NCBI GenBank assembly: GCA_003230965.1
Contig: QIHL01000041.1
Location: forward strand, 1-15,035
DNA length: 15,035 nucleotides
Source: Candidatus Magasanikiibacteriota bacterium
GTDB lineage: Bacteria; Patescibacteriota; Patescibacteriia; Magasanikbacterales; UBA922
Direction: 5' to 3'
Shown: piece by piece, positions 6,769-13,346 of the stretch
Layout: each line of letters starts with the position of its first letter
Numbering within the stretch: position 1 is the stretch's first letter
Notes under the pieces: model-generated
The model's database searches: none
What the model was told of the DNA's origin: nothing
The model's input: the letters and a program-made list of their open reading frames with translations, nothing else
Translations under genes and position numbers: made by a program

Positions 6769-8412
6769 TTACATCATTCCTGGCATACCACCACCCATGC
6801 CTCCCATTCCAGCCATACTGGACATATCTGGCTCATCTTTCTTTGGTAAATCTGTAACAATAGCTTCAGTAGTTAACACCATACCTGCAATAGATACAGC
6901 ATTTTCAAGTGCGGATCTAGTTACTTTTGCAGGATCAATAATTCCAGACACAACTAAATCTTCGTATTCACCAGTCATCGCATTGAAACCAAAGTTGCCT
7001 TCCTGCTTCTTTACTGCGTCTACAACTACCGCACCTTCGTATCCAGCATTGCGAGCAATTGTGTACAGTGGTGATTCAAGTGCTTTACGCAAAATTTTTA
7101 CTGCGAGCATTTCTTCATCAATCAAATTAAGATTATCAAGTGCTTTGACCGCACGGATGAGAGCAACGCCACCACCTGGAACAACACCTTCTTCAACTGC
7201 AGCTTTTGTTGCACCAACTGCATCTTCAATACGATGCTTTACTTCTTTCATTTCAGTTTCTGTAGCTGCACCAACTTTGATAACAGCAACACCGCCAGCA
7301 AGTTTTGCAACACGTTCTTGCAATTTTTCTTTATCAAATTCTGAATCACTTTGTTCAATGAGTTTATGAATTTGTGCGATACGATCTTGAACCATCTTTG
7401 CATCGCCTTTTCCTTCCACAATTGTAGTATTTTCTTTTGTTGACGTAATTTTGCGTGCATGACCCAAATCATTAAGTTCCACATTTTCCAATTTCAATCC
7501 TATATCTTCGGTAATGACTTTTCCACCAGTCAAAATTGCAATGTCTTGCAACATCTCTTTGCGACGATCACCAAATCCTGGTGCTTTTATAGCAAGAACA
7601 TTGAAAGTCCCACGTAATTTGTTTAGTACCAACGTGGTTAATGCCTGACCATCTACGTCTTCGGCAAGAATTACTAAATCTTTGCTACCAGACTTTGCAA
7701 CTTTTTCAAGCAATGGCAAAATTTCTTCTACTGAAGATATTTTTTTGTCAGTGATAAGTATCATTGCATCTTGGTATTCTGCTTCCATGCGATCGGCATT
7801 TGTAACCATATATGGAGAGACGTAACCTTTGTCAAACCTCATCCCTTTCACGGTTTCAATATCCATGCCAAAAGATTGAGATTCTTCTACTGTAATTACG
7901 CCGTCTTTACCAACTTCTTTCATGGCATCGGCAATTTTTGTTCCGATTTCTTTATCGTTAGCAGAAATTGCTGCAACATTTGCAATCTCATCTTCTTGGA
8001 CAGGCTTAGAAACTGTTGACTTCAAATACTCAACAATAGCTTCCGATGCACGATGCAATCCACGATTGAGTGCAACAGGATTTGCACCAGCAGCAATGTT
8101 CTTCATCCCTTCGTGGACAATAGCTTGCGCGAGCACAGTTGCGGTTGTTGTTCCGTCACCAACATCATCGTTCGTCTTGCTTGCAACTTCTTTTACAAGC
8201 TCCACACCGATATTTTCATTTTTGTCTTCAAGTTCAATTTCTTTGGCAACAGAAACACCATCTTTTGTAATAGTTGGTGCGCCGTACCCTCTATCTAGCA
8301 CAACATTGCGTCCTTTTGGTCCGAGAGTTACCTTTACAGTATTTGCTAAGGCATCAATACCACAAACCAACGCTTTTCGTGCTTGTTCATCAAATGTAAT
8401 TTGCTTTGACAT
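6769..8412 (-). CDS. groEL: Chaperonin GroEL (Hsp60)
   Basis: A 547-residue group I chaperonin subunit. The family forms two stacked seven-subunit rings that enclose and fold client proteins with ATP and the GroES lid. Seen: MSKQITFDEQARKAL at the start, TLGPKGRNVVLD, the ATP-site GDGTTTATVLA, the apical domain, the GGGVALIRA block, and the flexible Gly-Met C-terminal tail MGGMGGGMPGMM. The open frame extends 16 codons further upstream to 8460, but it overlaps the groES end there. The family N-terminus fits the ATG at 8412, which leaves 40 bases after groES. No Shine-Dalgarno sequence is visible. It is co-transcribed with groES under the CIRCE-type operator and ends at the strong hairpin terminator. 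Length and motifs are entirely ordinary. Confidence 0.98.
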   Translation of the reverse strand: MSKQITFDEQARKALVCGIDALANTVKVTLGPKGRNVVLDRGYGAPTITKDGVSVAKEIELEDKNENIGVELVKEVASKTNDDVGDGTTTATVLAQAIVHEGMKNIAAGANPVALNRGLHRASEAIVEYLKSTVSKPVQEDEIANVAAISANDKEIGTKIADAMKEVGKDGVITVEESQSFGMDIETVKGMRFDKGYVSPYMVTNADRMEAEYQDAMILITDKKISSVEEILPLLEKVAKSGSKDLVILAEDVDGQALTTLVLNKLRGTFNVLAIKAPGFGDRRKEMLQDIAILTGGKVITEDIGLKLENVELNDLGHARKITSTKENTTIVEGKGDAKMVQDRIAQIHKLIEQSDSEFDKEKLQERVAKLAGGVAVIKVGAATETEMKEVKHRIEDAVGATKAAVEEGVVPGGGVALIRAVKALDNLNLIDEEMLAVKILRKALESPLYTIARNAGYEGAVVVDAVKKQEGNFGFNAMTGEYEDLVVSGIIDPAKVTRSALENAVSIAGMVLTTEAIVTDLPKKDEPDMSSMAGMGGMGGGMPGMM

Positions 8413-8452
8413 ATTTTTTACAATTAACAATGAGAAATAAACATCTAATACA

Positions 8453-8743
8453 TTATTCAATAATTGCTAGAATATCATCCTCGGAAATAATTTTGTGTTC
8501 TTCGCCATCAACGTCCACTTCGTCGCCACCCCATTTTTTGAATAATACTTTTTGTCCGACAGATACATCCATAGATGCACGTTCACCAGTATCTAGACGT
8601 TTGCCAGGACCTATAGCAATAATTTTGCCTTCCATCTTTTTTTCTTTATCAACTGTGTCTGGCAAAACAATGCCTGACGCAGTTACTTCTTCCTCTTTCA
8701 CTGGTTTGACCAAGACGTGGTCGCCAAGTGGTTTAATCATCAT
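8453..8743 (-). CDS. groES: Co-chaperonin GroES (Hsp10)
   Basis: A 96-residue co-chaperonin whose family forms a seven-subunit dome capping the GroEL cavity. Seen: IKPLGDHVLVKP near the N-terminus, the mobile loop EEEVTASGIVLPDT (about 17-30) that contacts GroEL, the GKIIAIGPG strand-turn and the C-terminal EHKIISEDDILAIIE. Length is typical for the family. Two ATG codons are adjacent (8743 and 8740); the family usually has a single Met before the Ile-Lys-Pro block, so 8740 is equally possible. The leader is about 65 bases and carries the CIRCE-type operator just after the predicted transcription start. No clear Shine-Dalgarno sequence is seen. Confidence 0.97.
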   Translation of the reverse strand: MMIKPLGDHVLVKPVKEEEVTASGIVLPDTVDKEKKMEGKIIAIGPGKRLDTGERASMDVSVGQKVLFKKWGGDEVDVDGEEHKIISEDDILAIIE

Positions 8744-8777
8744 AGGTATGAGATTTAAGACTTATGATTTAATTTTA

Positions 8778-8804
8778 TTATCACTCTAACTAATTGAGTG
8801 ATAA
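8778..8804. promoter_or_regulatory. CIRCE-type operator (HrcA binding site) of groES-groEL
   Basis: A perfect 9-base inverted repeat, TTATCACTC, nine-base spacer, GAGTGATAA. It matches the heat-shock CIRCE consensus TTAGCACTC-N9-GAGTGCTAA except for one change per arm that preserves the symmetry. It lies immediately downstream of the predicted transcription start, the classical HrcA repressor position. hrcA itself is not in this window. Confidence 0.88.
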
Positions 8805-8814
8805 TCCGATACAT

Positions 8815-8843
8815 ATTGTAACTGTACAAAGAATATCTGTCAA
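8815..8843 (-). promoter_or_regulatory. Predicted sigma70-type promoter of groES-groEL
   Basis: Minus strand perfect TTGACA (8838-8843), exactly 17 bases, TACAAT (8815-8820). Transcription would begin near 8808, just before the CIRCE-type repeat. This is the best promoter match in the window along with that of rpsB, consistent with housekeeping-sigma transcription under HrcA repression. Confidence 0.85.
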
Positions 8844-9020
8844 GCGGTAAAAATACACAATTTTTCCACAGGACATACACAATAAAAAATGACTTCATAC
8901 AACAAAAAACCCACAGAAAGACTCAGCTCAAAGCATCGACTCTATGTGAATTCGTGATGCCTGTCAGTAACACGGATTCTAGAGCGTATGTATCGTGCCA
9001 AGCCTATCCGTAGGCTTTTT
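8844..9020 (+). other. Gene-free stretch with a possible small plus-strand transcript (RNA or tiny peptides)
   Basis: The 389 bases between groES and the ligase hold no recognised gene. The right half contains several plus-strand hairpin options: GCATC (8933-8937) with GATGC (8956-8960), and CACG (8971-8974) with CGTG (8994-8997). A clear intrinsic terminator follows at 9000-9020. Two tiny open frames also occur: 22 codons from the ATG at 8889 (begins MTSYNKKPTERL) and 18 codons from 8957 (begins MPVSNTDSRAYV), overlapping as TGATG. Neither has a good ribosome site, and I found no convincing plus-strand promoter. It does not match tmRNA, SRP RNA, RNase P RNA or tRNA landmarks that I know. The boundaries are a guess apart from the terminator. 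From 9021 to 9132 I see only an inverted repeat CTTGCCAA/TTGGTCAAG (9043-9059) with no T run. Confidence 0.3.
9000..9020 (+). terminator. Orphan plus-strand intrinsic terminator
   Basis: AAGCCTA (9000-9006), loop TCCG, TAGGCTT (9011-9017), then T to 9020. Reading on the minus strand there is no T run after the stem, so it is oriented plus. No plus-strand gene precedes it: both neighbours, groES and the ligase, are on the minus strand. Confidence 0.7.
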
Positions 9021-9132
9021 ACATATACTACTTTCTCATACTCTTGCCAATTGGTCAAGAACAACAAAAAAGGCTAAGCAGAACGGTTTTGAAAAACAAA
9101 CGTGGACAACCTGTGAGTATACTGGGACTAAA

Positions 9133-10458
9133 TTACCACTTCTTCGCAGAAATCCGCAGTACAAAACCAAAAAAGAATCCTGCAATGAACAGACCAATAT
9201 ATGAAGACCATAAATAATGATCTGGTAAAAGTAAAACAAAAAAAGCAGAATAAATACCAATTTCCCACCATGAGAATCTTTGATTTTCTCTCATATTCAG
9301 TATAATCCTATAATAAAAAAACAGAACAGCACATAAAAATAATACACCAACCAAACCAACTTCTATTAAAATCAAAAAAGGCACATCATGAATTGGTTGA
9401 ATAAACCAAATTGGAACCAGTGGCATCACGCTGTGCAGTGCTTGCGTCACATTCCCAGCGCCAACACCAAAAAATGTATGATGTAAAAATAATTGCCATC
9501 CATCATGATAACCAGTCATTCGTTCTGTGATTGATGCTTGTTCATGAACACTGACATCACTCACACGTGTAAAAATTAATGCTGAAAAAATAAAAGAAAA
9601 AACTAGAAATGACAAAACCACTGCAACTATCCAACCACGTGCAAAAATAGTTGTTTGTTTTTTTATAATGGAAAACAAAATGAACAATACAAAGACCGCT
9701 GTCGCAATCCATGCTGTCCTGCTGAATGTAAAAAATAATGCAATTGTTTGTAACACACTAGCAATCACAAAAAACAAAACATCATATTTTGTTTTTGCGA
9801 TAGACAATCCAATAAATGAAGCAATCAACGCAATCACTAAAAAACCGCCAAATACATTCGGATGAGAAAATGTCCCATACGCACGTACCCACCGTCCGAT
9901 AGTTGGTGACTGGATGATAGACGTTCCCGCAACCCATGCGTTTTGTGTACTCATACCAAGCCATGTTGATCCAACTATTGACTGCGAAAGAAATTGCCAC
10001 ATTCCAAAAATACTTTCAAAAATACTTCCAGCGACAACAGAACCAACAATCATACGCAATGAAATTGGTGCGGTAAATACTATCAAACAAAATACTCCAG
10101 CTTCTAGCACACGGCGTGCAGTCTGGATTGCAATCAGTGGATCTAGACTCCATAAGGAAGAAAGAAAAATCCAACTAACAAAAAAAAGAAAAAATAAAAT
10201 AAATAGTCTATCATTTGACCATTTTTTTATTGATGTACCATGGTGCAAACCACCATTCTGAATAATCCAAATAATCCAAAGTACTGTTGCAATTCCCAAT
10301 AAAACTTCTGTTGCATAAAGTCCAAGCGTTGCATACTGCCACAGACTGCCTCCAATAGTAACTTGACGTGTAATCAAAATAGCCTGCCATGGCATAAAGA
10401 CCAATAGCAAAATAACGCAAAAACCTAAAAGTTTTTCTATTTTGGATGATTTATTCAT
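9133..10458 (-). CDS. O-antigen ligase / polymerase-like membrane protein (Wzy_C family)
   Basis: A 441-residue, very hydrophobic protein with about ten or more predicted membrane helices. The O-antigen ligase/polymerase family transfers or polymerises lipid-linked glycans on the outer face of the cytoplasmic membrane. Seen (numbering from the ATG at 10458): RAYGTFSHPNVFGGF (about 192-206), FTFSRTAW (about 243-250), and the hydrophilic loop RMTGYHDGW followed by HHTFFGVGAGN (about 326-336), which contains the family's conserved HxxFGxGxGN-type motif. A further IHDVPFLIL segment and a DHYLW block follow. I chose the ATG at 10458, which overlaps the upstream gene by 8 bases and suggests translational coupling; a longer in-frame start at 10509 lies wholly within that gene. 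Which glycan or glycoprotein it acts on cannot be told. No clear terminator follows it. Confidence 0.82.
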   Translation of the reverse strand: MNKSSKIEKLLGFCVILLLVFMPWQAILITRQVTIGGSLWQYATLGLYATEVLLGIATVLWIIWIIQNGGLHHGTSIKKWSNDRLFILFFLFFVSWIFLSSLWSLDPLIAIQTARRVLEAGVFCLIVFTAPISLRMIVGSVVAGSIFESIFGMWQFLSQSIVGSTWLGMSTQNAWVAGTSIIQSPTIGRWVRAYGTFSHPNVFGGFLVIALIASFIGLSIAKTKYDVLFFVIASVLQTIALFFTFSRTAWIATAVFVLFILFSIIKKQTTIFARGWIVAVVLSFLVFSFIFSALIFTRVSDVSVHEQASITERMTGYHDGWQLFLHHTFFGVGAGNVTQALHSVMPLVPIWFIQPIHDVPFLILIEVGLVGVLFLCAVLFFYYRIILNMRENQRFSWWEIGIYSAFFVLLLPDHYLWSSYIGLFIAGFFFGFVLRISAKKW

Positions 10459-11386
10459 AACGTGCAATACGTTCTTTCCATTGCTCGCGAAAATGCTTAC
10501 GCCGATCATTTTCGTGAAACTTAAGCATTGTGTCTGAAATGACTACATCAGTATCTGTTTGTCCTTGTTTACTTTTAGTATTTCTTTTCATCTTCTGTTG
10601 TTGAAATCCTTTTGCCTGACCTTCCAAAAAATTACCATACCACGTCCCCCACCACGCATGACCTATGCGTTGAATCAAACGAGATAGACGTGACGGATTC
10701 ACCCTCCAACGCGATAATGCAGTGTATGGTTGAAACACATTTGGAACAAGTTGCTTCACCCATGGATTTGCTTGTTGTATATCAGTCAATACATCTTCTG
10801 GATCAAAAACAGGAATCAATTGATCCAACCAATACGCCATATAAATATCATCGCCTGGAATACACACATCATACAGTCTTTCGTGTGCATCAGTAATATA
10901 AAAACTCAAACAAATACGATCTCGCACATGTGTTCTGGTTCGTCGCATTCCAACAAAACTTAATACACTCGTAACAAAAAAACGAGTCAGCCACAATCTA
11001 CCGCGTTTAATGACAATAAATAAATCAATATCACTATCTATTTCTGGAGATCCAGAAGCAATGGTATTACAAACAAATACTGCGCGGACAAAAGGAACAA
11101 AACGTAAAATCTTTACTGCATGTTTCGCACGTTTCATCTTGTGTTCAACAATCAGAACGGCACGATCACGCACTTGCGTAATCTCTCCACGATTCGTGAG
11201 AAATACAAAACCATCTTTTGTTTGCCAATGCGTACTATGTTCCACTACATCCAAAAAATCTTCGTACACATAATTTGCCGGCGGCTTCCACAGCCATCGG
11301 TATAATTCTTCTCTCGTCAGTGGTATATCAAATAGATCAAAATATGCCAGCGTTGCAATAATAGATTGTTCAATTAGTGTAGACAC
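10451..11386 (-). CDS. Nucleotidyltransferase-fold protein with N-terminal winged-helix-like region, function unknown
   Basis: A 311-residue protein starting at a GTG. Residues about 5-80 (ATLAYFDLFDIPLTREELYRW then a short sheet-like segment) resemble a winged-helix module. At about 110-125 the sequence SGSPEIDSDIDLFIV carries the GS...DxD signature of the nucleotidyltransferase superfamily, with candidate metal ligands Asp119 and Asp121. The third carboxylate, usual on a later strand, is not obvious: the likely strand reads ICLSFYIT. The C-terminal third is rich in Trp, Arg and Lys and ends in a basic helix. The ligase-like gene starts inside its last codons, so the two proteins probably act together, perhaps in cell-envelope glycan handling. 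The nucleotide or acceptor is unknown, and an antitoxin-like (MNT) role has no partner here. Confidence 0.65.
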   Translation of the reverse strand: MSTLIEQSIIATLAYFDLFDIPLTREELYRWLWKPPANYVYEDFLDVVEHSTHWQTKDGFVFLTNRGEITQVRDRAVLIVEHKMKRAKHAVKILRFVPFVRAVFVCNTIASGSPEIDSDIDLFIVIKRGRLWLTRFFVTSVLSFVGMRRTRTHVRDRICLSFYITDAHERLYDVCIPGDDIYMAYWLDQLIPVFDPEDVLTDIQQANPWVKQLVPNVFQPYTALSRWRVNPSRLSRLIQRIGHAWWGTWYGNFLEGQAKGFQQQKMKRNTKSKQGQTDTDVVISDTMLKFHENDRRKHFREQWKERIARYE

Positions 11387-11395
11387 AGTACCTAT

Positions 11396-11424
11396 AGTGT
11401 ATCTTATTTTAGCAAATAAAAAAA
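11396..11424 (-). promoter_or_regulatory. Weak candidate promoter for the nucleotidyltransferase-ligase operon
   Basis: Minus strand TACACT (11396-11401) lies 9 bases before the GTG start, but 17 bases upstream only a T run, overlapping the PRC-barrel gene's terminator, stands at the -35 position. The spacing resembles valS, gpmI and prfB. The match is poor on its own. Confidence 0.25.
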
Positions 11425-11441
11425 CTCCCTACGGGGAGTTT
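11418..11441 (-). terminator. Intrinsic terminator after the yidC-PRC barrel pair
   Basis: An 8-base-pair stem AAACTCCC (11422-11429) with GGGAGTTT (11434-11441) and a four-base loop, followed on the minus strand by seven T. It begins 13 bases after the PRC-barrel stop codon. Confidence 0.88.
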
Positions 11442-11454
11442 CTGATTTATTGTA

Positions 11455-11754
11455 CTATTCGCCAATCTTGCGCATAGCAACTGGCTGAGGCTGAATTGAT
11501 GATGCTGAAATGGACTTACTAGTGTCTATATCCTTTACTACAGAGTCATCAACGATCATTTTATTTGTAGTAATCCGAATTACCTGATCTCTGTTCAGAG
11601 TATATAATTGCCCACCAAGCAATGACCCTTTTACAATATACTGTGCAACCAACTGCCCATTGCTTTCCAAAACAATATCACTAATTTTACCCAGCACAGT
11701 TCCTGATACAGTTTCAACAGACAAATGTTTGTATTGTGAAAATGTCATTCGCAT
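11455..11754 (-). CDS. Small PRC-barrel domain protein
   Basis: A 99-residue, soluble-looking protein. Residues about 12-75 fit a PRC-barrel: a VETVSGTVLGKISDIVLES opening, a strand with QLVAQYIVKG, then LYTLNRDQVIRITTNKMIVDD. PRC-barrel domains are small beta-barrels found in RimM (ribosome maturation), photosynthetic reaction centre H subunits and many stand-alone proteins of unknown role. The tail (about 78-99) is Ser/Pro/Gln-rich and looks disordered. It follows yidC by 9 bases and shares its transcript, which ends at the hairpin 13 bases downstream. Start at 11754 or at Met3 (11748) cannot be separated. It lacks the RimM N-terminal domain, so it is not RimM. Its stop is TAG. Confidence 0.75.
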   Translation of the reverse strand: MRMTFSQYKHLSVETVSGTVLGKISDIVLESNGQLVAQYIVKGSLLGGQLYTLNRDQVIRITTNKMIVDDSVVKDIDTSKSISASSIQPQPVAMRKIGE

Positions 11755-11763
11755 ACAAATTTC

Positions 11764-12543
11764 TTATTTCTTGTCATCTATCGCAATTGTTTCAACAATA
11801 TCTGATGAACTACTATTGCTCTTGTTTTTTTTCTTTTGCTGATGAAAAATTATCACTTGTTGTAATGCTGTCGTTAGTGTAGACAAAAACCAGTACAATG
11901 CCAATCCTGCTGGAAGTTCAAAACCAATTAATATCGTCATCACAGGCATAAAATATAACATCTGTTTATTCATCATCGCCATCATGCTCTCATCTTTACC
12001 ACCTTTACCTGCAGCCTTTGGTGGCTGTTTTGTTGAGAGCATTTTCGTTTGCCAATATTGTGATGCACCAGCTAGAAGAGCCAAAATAACATTACCTTTC
12101 TTTGATAAATCAAATAATCCAAGAGTAATTGGATTCAAATGTCCTGGATTGTGCACAAAAGAATAGAGAATACCAAAATTGTCTGTCGTGAGACCAGCCT
12201 GCAATACCCAGTACAATGCCAGAAAAATCGGGAGTTGAATAAGCAAAGGCAGACACGAACCAAACGGACTGACTTTGTTATCCTTATACAATTTCATTGT
12301 CTCCTTCGCCAACTTTTGTTGATCATTTTTTTTGTACTGCTTCTTCAGAGCATCCATCTTTGGCTGTAACACTTGCAAAGATTTTTGTGCCTGAATAGAT
12401 TTTGTTGTGAGAGGATACAATACCAGTTTAATCAAAATTGTAATGATCAAAATATCAATACCAACATCAGGAATAAGATTGTATAGTGCAACAAACCCAT
12501 TAAAAATAGGCTGATAAAGAGTCACTTGAAACAATTGTTGCAT
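11764..12543 (-). CDS. yidC: Membrane protein insertase YidC/Oxa1 family
   Basis: A 259-residue Oxa1-type insertase, which inserts membrane proteins with or without SecYEG. Seen: a first core helix containing ILIIT-ILIKLVLYPLTTKS (about 31-49), a charged hairpin with LQVLQPKMDALKKQY and KLYKDNKVSPFGSCLP, then LLIQLPIFLALYWVL, a helix around ALLAGASQYWQTKM, and the paired C-terminal helices. The hydrophilic groove residue, usually Arg, is Lys39 here. It is a short Gram-positive-like form without the large periplasmic domain, and has no lipobox cysteine at the start. The C-terminal tail is Lys/Ser-rich, as expected for ribosome contact. It is not beside rnpA/rpmH as in many bacteria, but lies between rpsB-tsf and a PRC-barrel gene. 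No Shine-Dalgarno sequence is seen. Confidence 0.94.
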   Translation of the reverse strand: MQQLFQVTLYQPIFNGFVALYNLIPDVGIDILIITILIKLVLYPLTTKSIQAQKSLQVLQPKMDALKKQYKKNDQQKLAKETMKLYKDNKVSPFGSCLPLLIQLPIFLALYWVLQAGLTTDNFGILYSFVHNPGHLNPITLGLFDLSKKGNVILALLAGASQYWQTKMLSTKQPPKAAGKGGKDESMMAMMNKQMLYFMPVMTILIGFELPAGLALYWFLSTLTTALQQVIIFHQQKKKNKSNSSSSDIVETIAIDDKK

Positions 12544-12570
12544 AGATGTGTATCAAATATAATCCAGCCG

Positions 12571-12599
12571 AGTATAGCATGAGAAAAACAAGAACGCAA
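12571..12599 (-). promoter_or_regulatory. Predicted promoter of yidC with extended -10
   Basis: Minus strand TTGCGT (12594-12599), 17 bases, TATACT (12571-12576), preceded by TGC, giving the extended -10 form TGnTATACT. Transcription would start near 12564, a leader of about 20 bases. Confidence 0.6.
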
Positions 12600-12610
12600 T
12601 GTTTGAAAGA

Positions 12611-12643
12611 GAAACAAAAGAGGTCAGTAAACCTAACCTCTTT
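12611..12643 (-). terminator. Intrinsic terminator after tsf
   Basis: AAAGAGGTTAG and CTGACCTCTTT (12617-12627 with 12633-12643) form an 11-base-pair stem, including one G-U pair, with a five-base loop. A T-rich stretch follows on the minus strand. It separates rpsB-tsf from yidC. Confidence 0.85.
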
Positions 12644-12656
12644 CAAAAACTAATAA

Positions 12657-13301
12657 TTATTTACTCAGTTCCGACTCAACTTCCGCAACAAAATCTATTG
12701 ATTTTTTTTCAATTCCTTCACCCAACTCGTAACGAGTAAAATGACGAATAGTAATCTTTTCTCCAATTTCTGCAGACTTTGCAGTCATGAGTTCACCAAT
12801 AGTGATATCTTCATCTTTTATAAATGGTTGTTCCATGAGACAAATTTCACTAAAAAACTTATTCAGTTTTCCTTCAATAATTTTATCAATTATCTCTGCA
12901 GACTTACCTTCATTTTTCATTTGTTCGTGATACACGTCCTTTTCTTTTCCAATCAATTCTTCTGGTACTTCATCTCGTGTAAAATATTTTGGTGCAGTTG
13001 CGGCAATATGCATAGCAATATCATTTACCAATGTTTGAAACAACTCATTTTTTGCGACAAAATCGGTTTCGGAATTTACTTCCACCAACACTCCAATTTT
13101 TCCACCAGCATGAATATAGCTCGCTACTATACCTTCTGCAGCAACTTTACCAGCACGTTTGGCTGCCTTTGCAATGCCACGTTTACGAAGCAATTCAATA
13201 GCTTTGTCAAAATCACCACCAGCTTCATCAATTGCTTTTTTACAATCAAGCATTCCAGCACCAGTCTCGGCGCGAAGTTTTGAAATATCTGAAGTACTCA
13301 T
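12657..13301 (-). CDS. tsf: Translation elongation factor Ts
   Basis: A 214-residue nucleotide exchange factor that removes GDP from EF-Tu. Seen: an N-terminal UBA-like three-helix domain (LRAETGAGMLDCKKAIDEAGGD, written here as residues 9-30) with RKRGIAKAAKRAGKVAAEG, and the EF-Tu-contacting TDFVAKN motif (79-85). A single core half and a short C-terminal module follow. It is shorter than the Escherichia coli protein (about 283) and resembles the compact form known from Thermus. It follows rpsB after 45 bases, the standard rpsB-tsf arrangement, without a visible terminator between. No Shine-Dalgarno sequence precedes the ATG; the upstream sequence is nearly all A and T. Confidence 0.96.
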   Translation of the reverse strand: MSTSDISKLRAETGAGMLDCKKAIDEAGGDFDKAIELLRKRGIAKAAKRAGKVAAEGIVASYIHAGGKIGVLVEVNSETDFVAKNELFQTLVNDIAMHIAATAPKYFTRDEVPEELIGKEKDVYHEQMKNEGKSAEIIDKIIEGKLNKFFSEICLMEQPFIKDEDITIGELMTAKSAEIGEKITIRHFTRYELGEGIEKKSIDFVAEVESELSK

Positions 13302-13346
13302 AAATATGACAGTAAAATATATAAAAAATTATACCCAAAGGCAATA

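Noticed and set aside
6797..8440. Long plus-strand open frames opposite groEL (up to about 190 codons)
   Set aside because: They are mirror frames of a highly conserved gene, with Ser/Ala/Thr-rich low-complexity translation and no promoter or ribosome site.
8413..8460. Sixteen extra residues at the GroEL N-terminus
   Set aside because: The added residues do not resemble GroEL, overlap the groES end, and the family start MSKQI fits the ATG at 8412.
8844..9020. tmRNA, SRP RNA, RNase P RNA or tRNA in the gap
   Set aside because: I could not find a TTCGA T-loop with CCA end, the SRP GGAA/AGCAG core, or RNase P conserved segments.
9043..9059. CTTGCCAA/TTGGTCAAG inverted repeat as a terminator for the ligase operon
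   Set aside because: Neither strand has a T run after it, and it leaves no loop. It may be a protein-binding palindrome or chance.
8995..9204. 69-codon plus-strand frame running into the ligase gene
   Set aside because: It starts on a GTG or TTG inside the orphan terminator region, overlaps the ligase in antisense and resembles nothing.
10459..10509. Seventeen-residue N-terminal extension of the ligase-like protein
   Set aside because: It lies inside the upstream gene and adds a non-hydrophobic stretch. The ATG at 10458, with an 8-base overlap, is the more usual arrangement.
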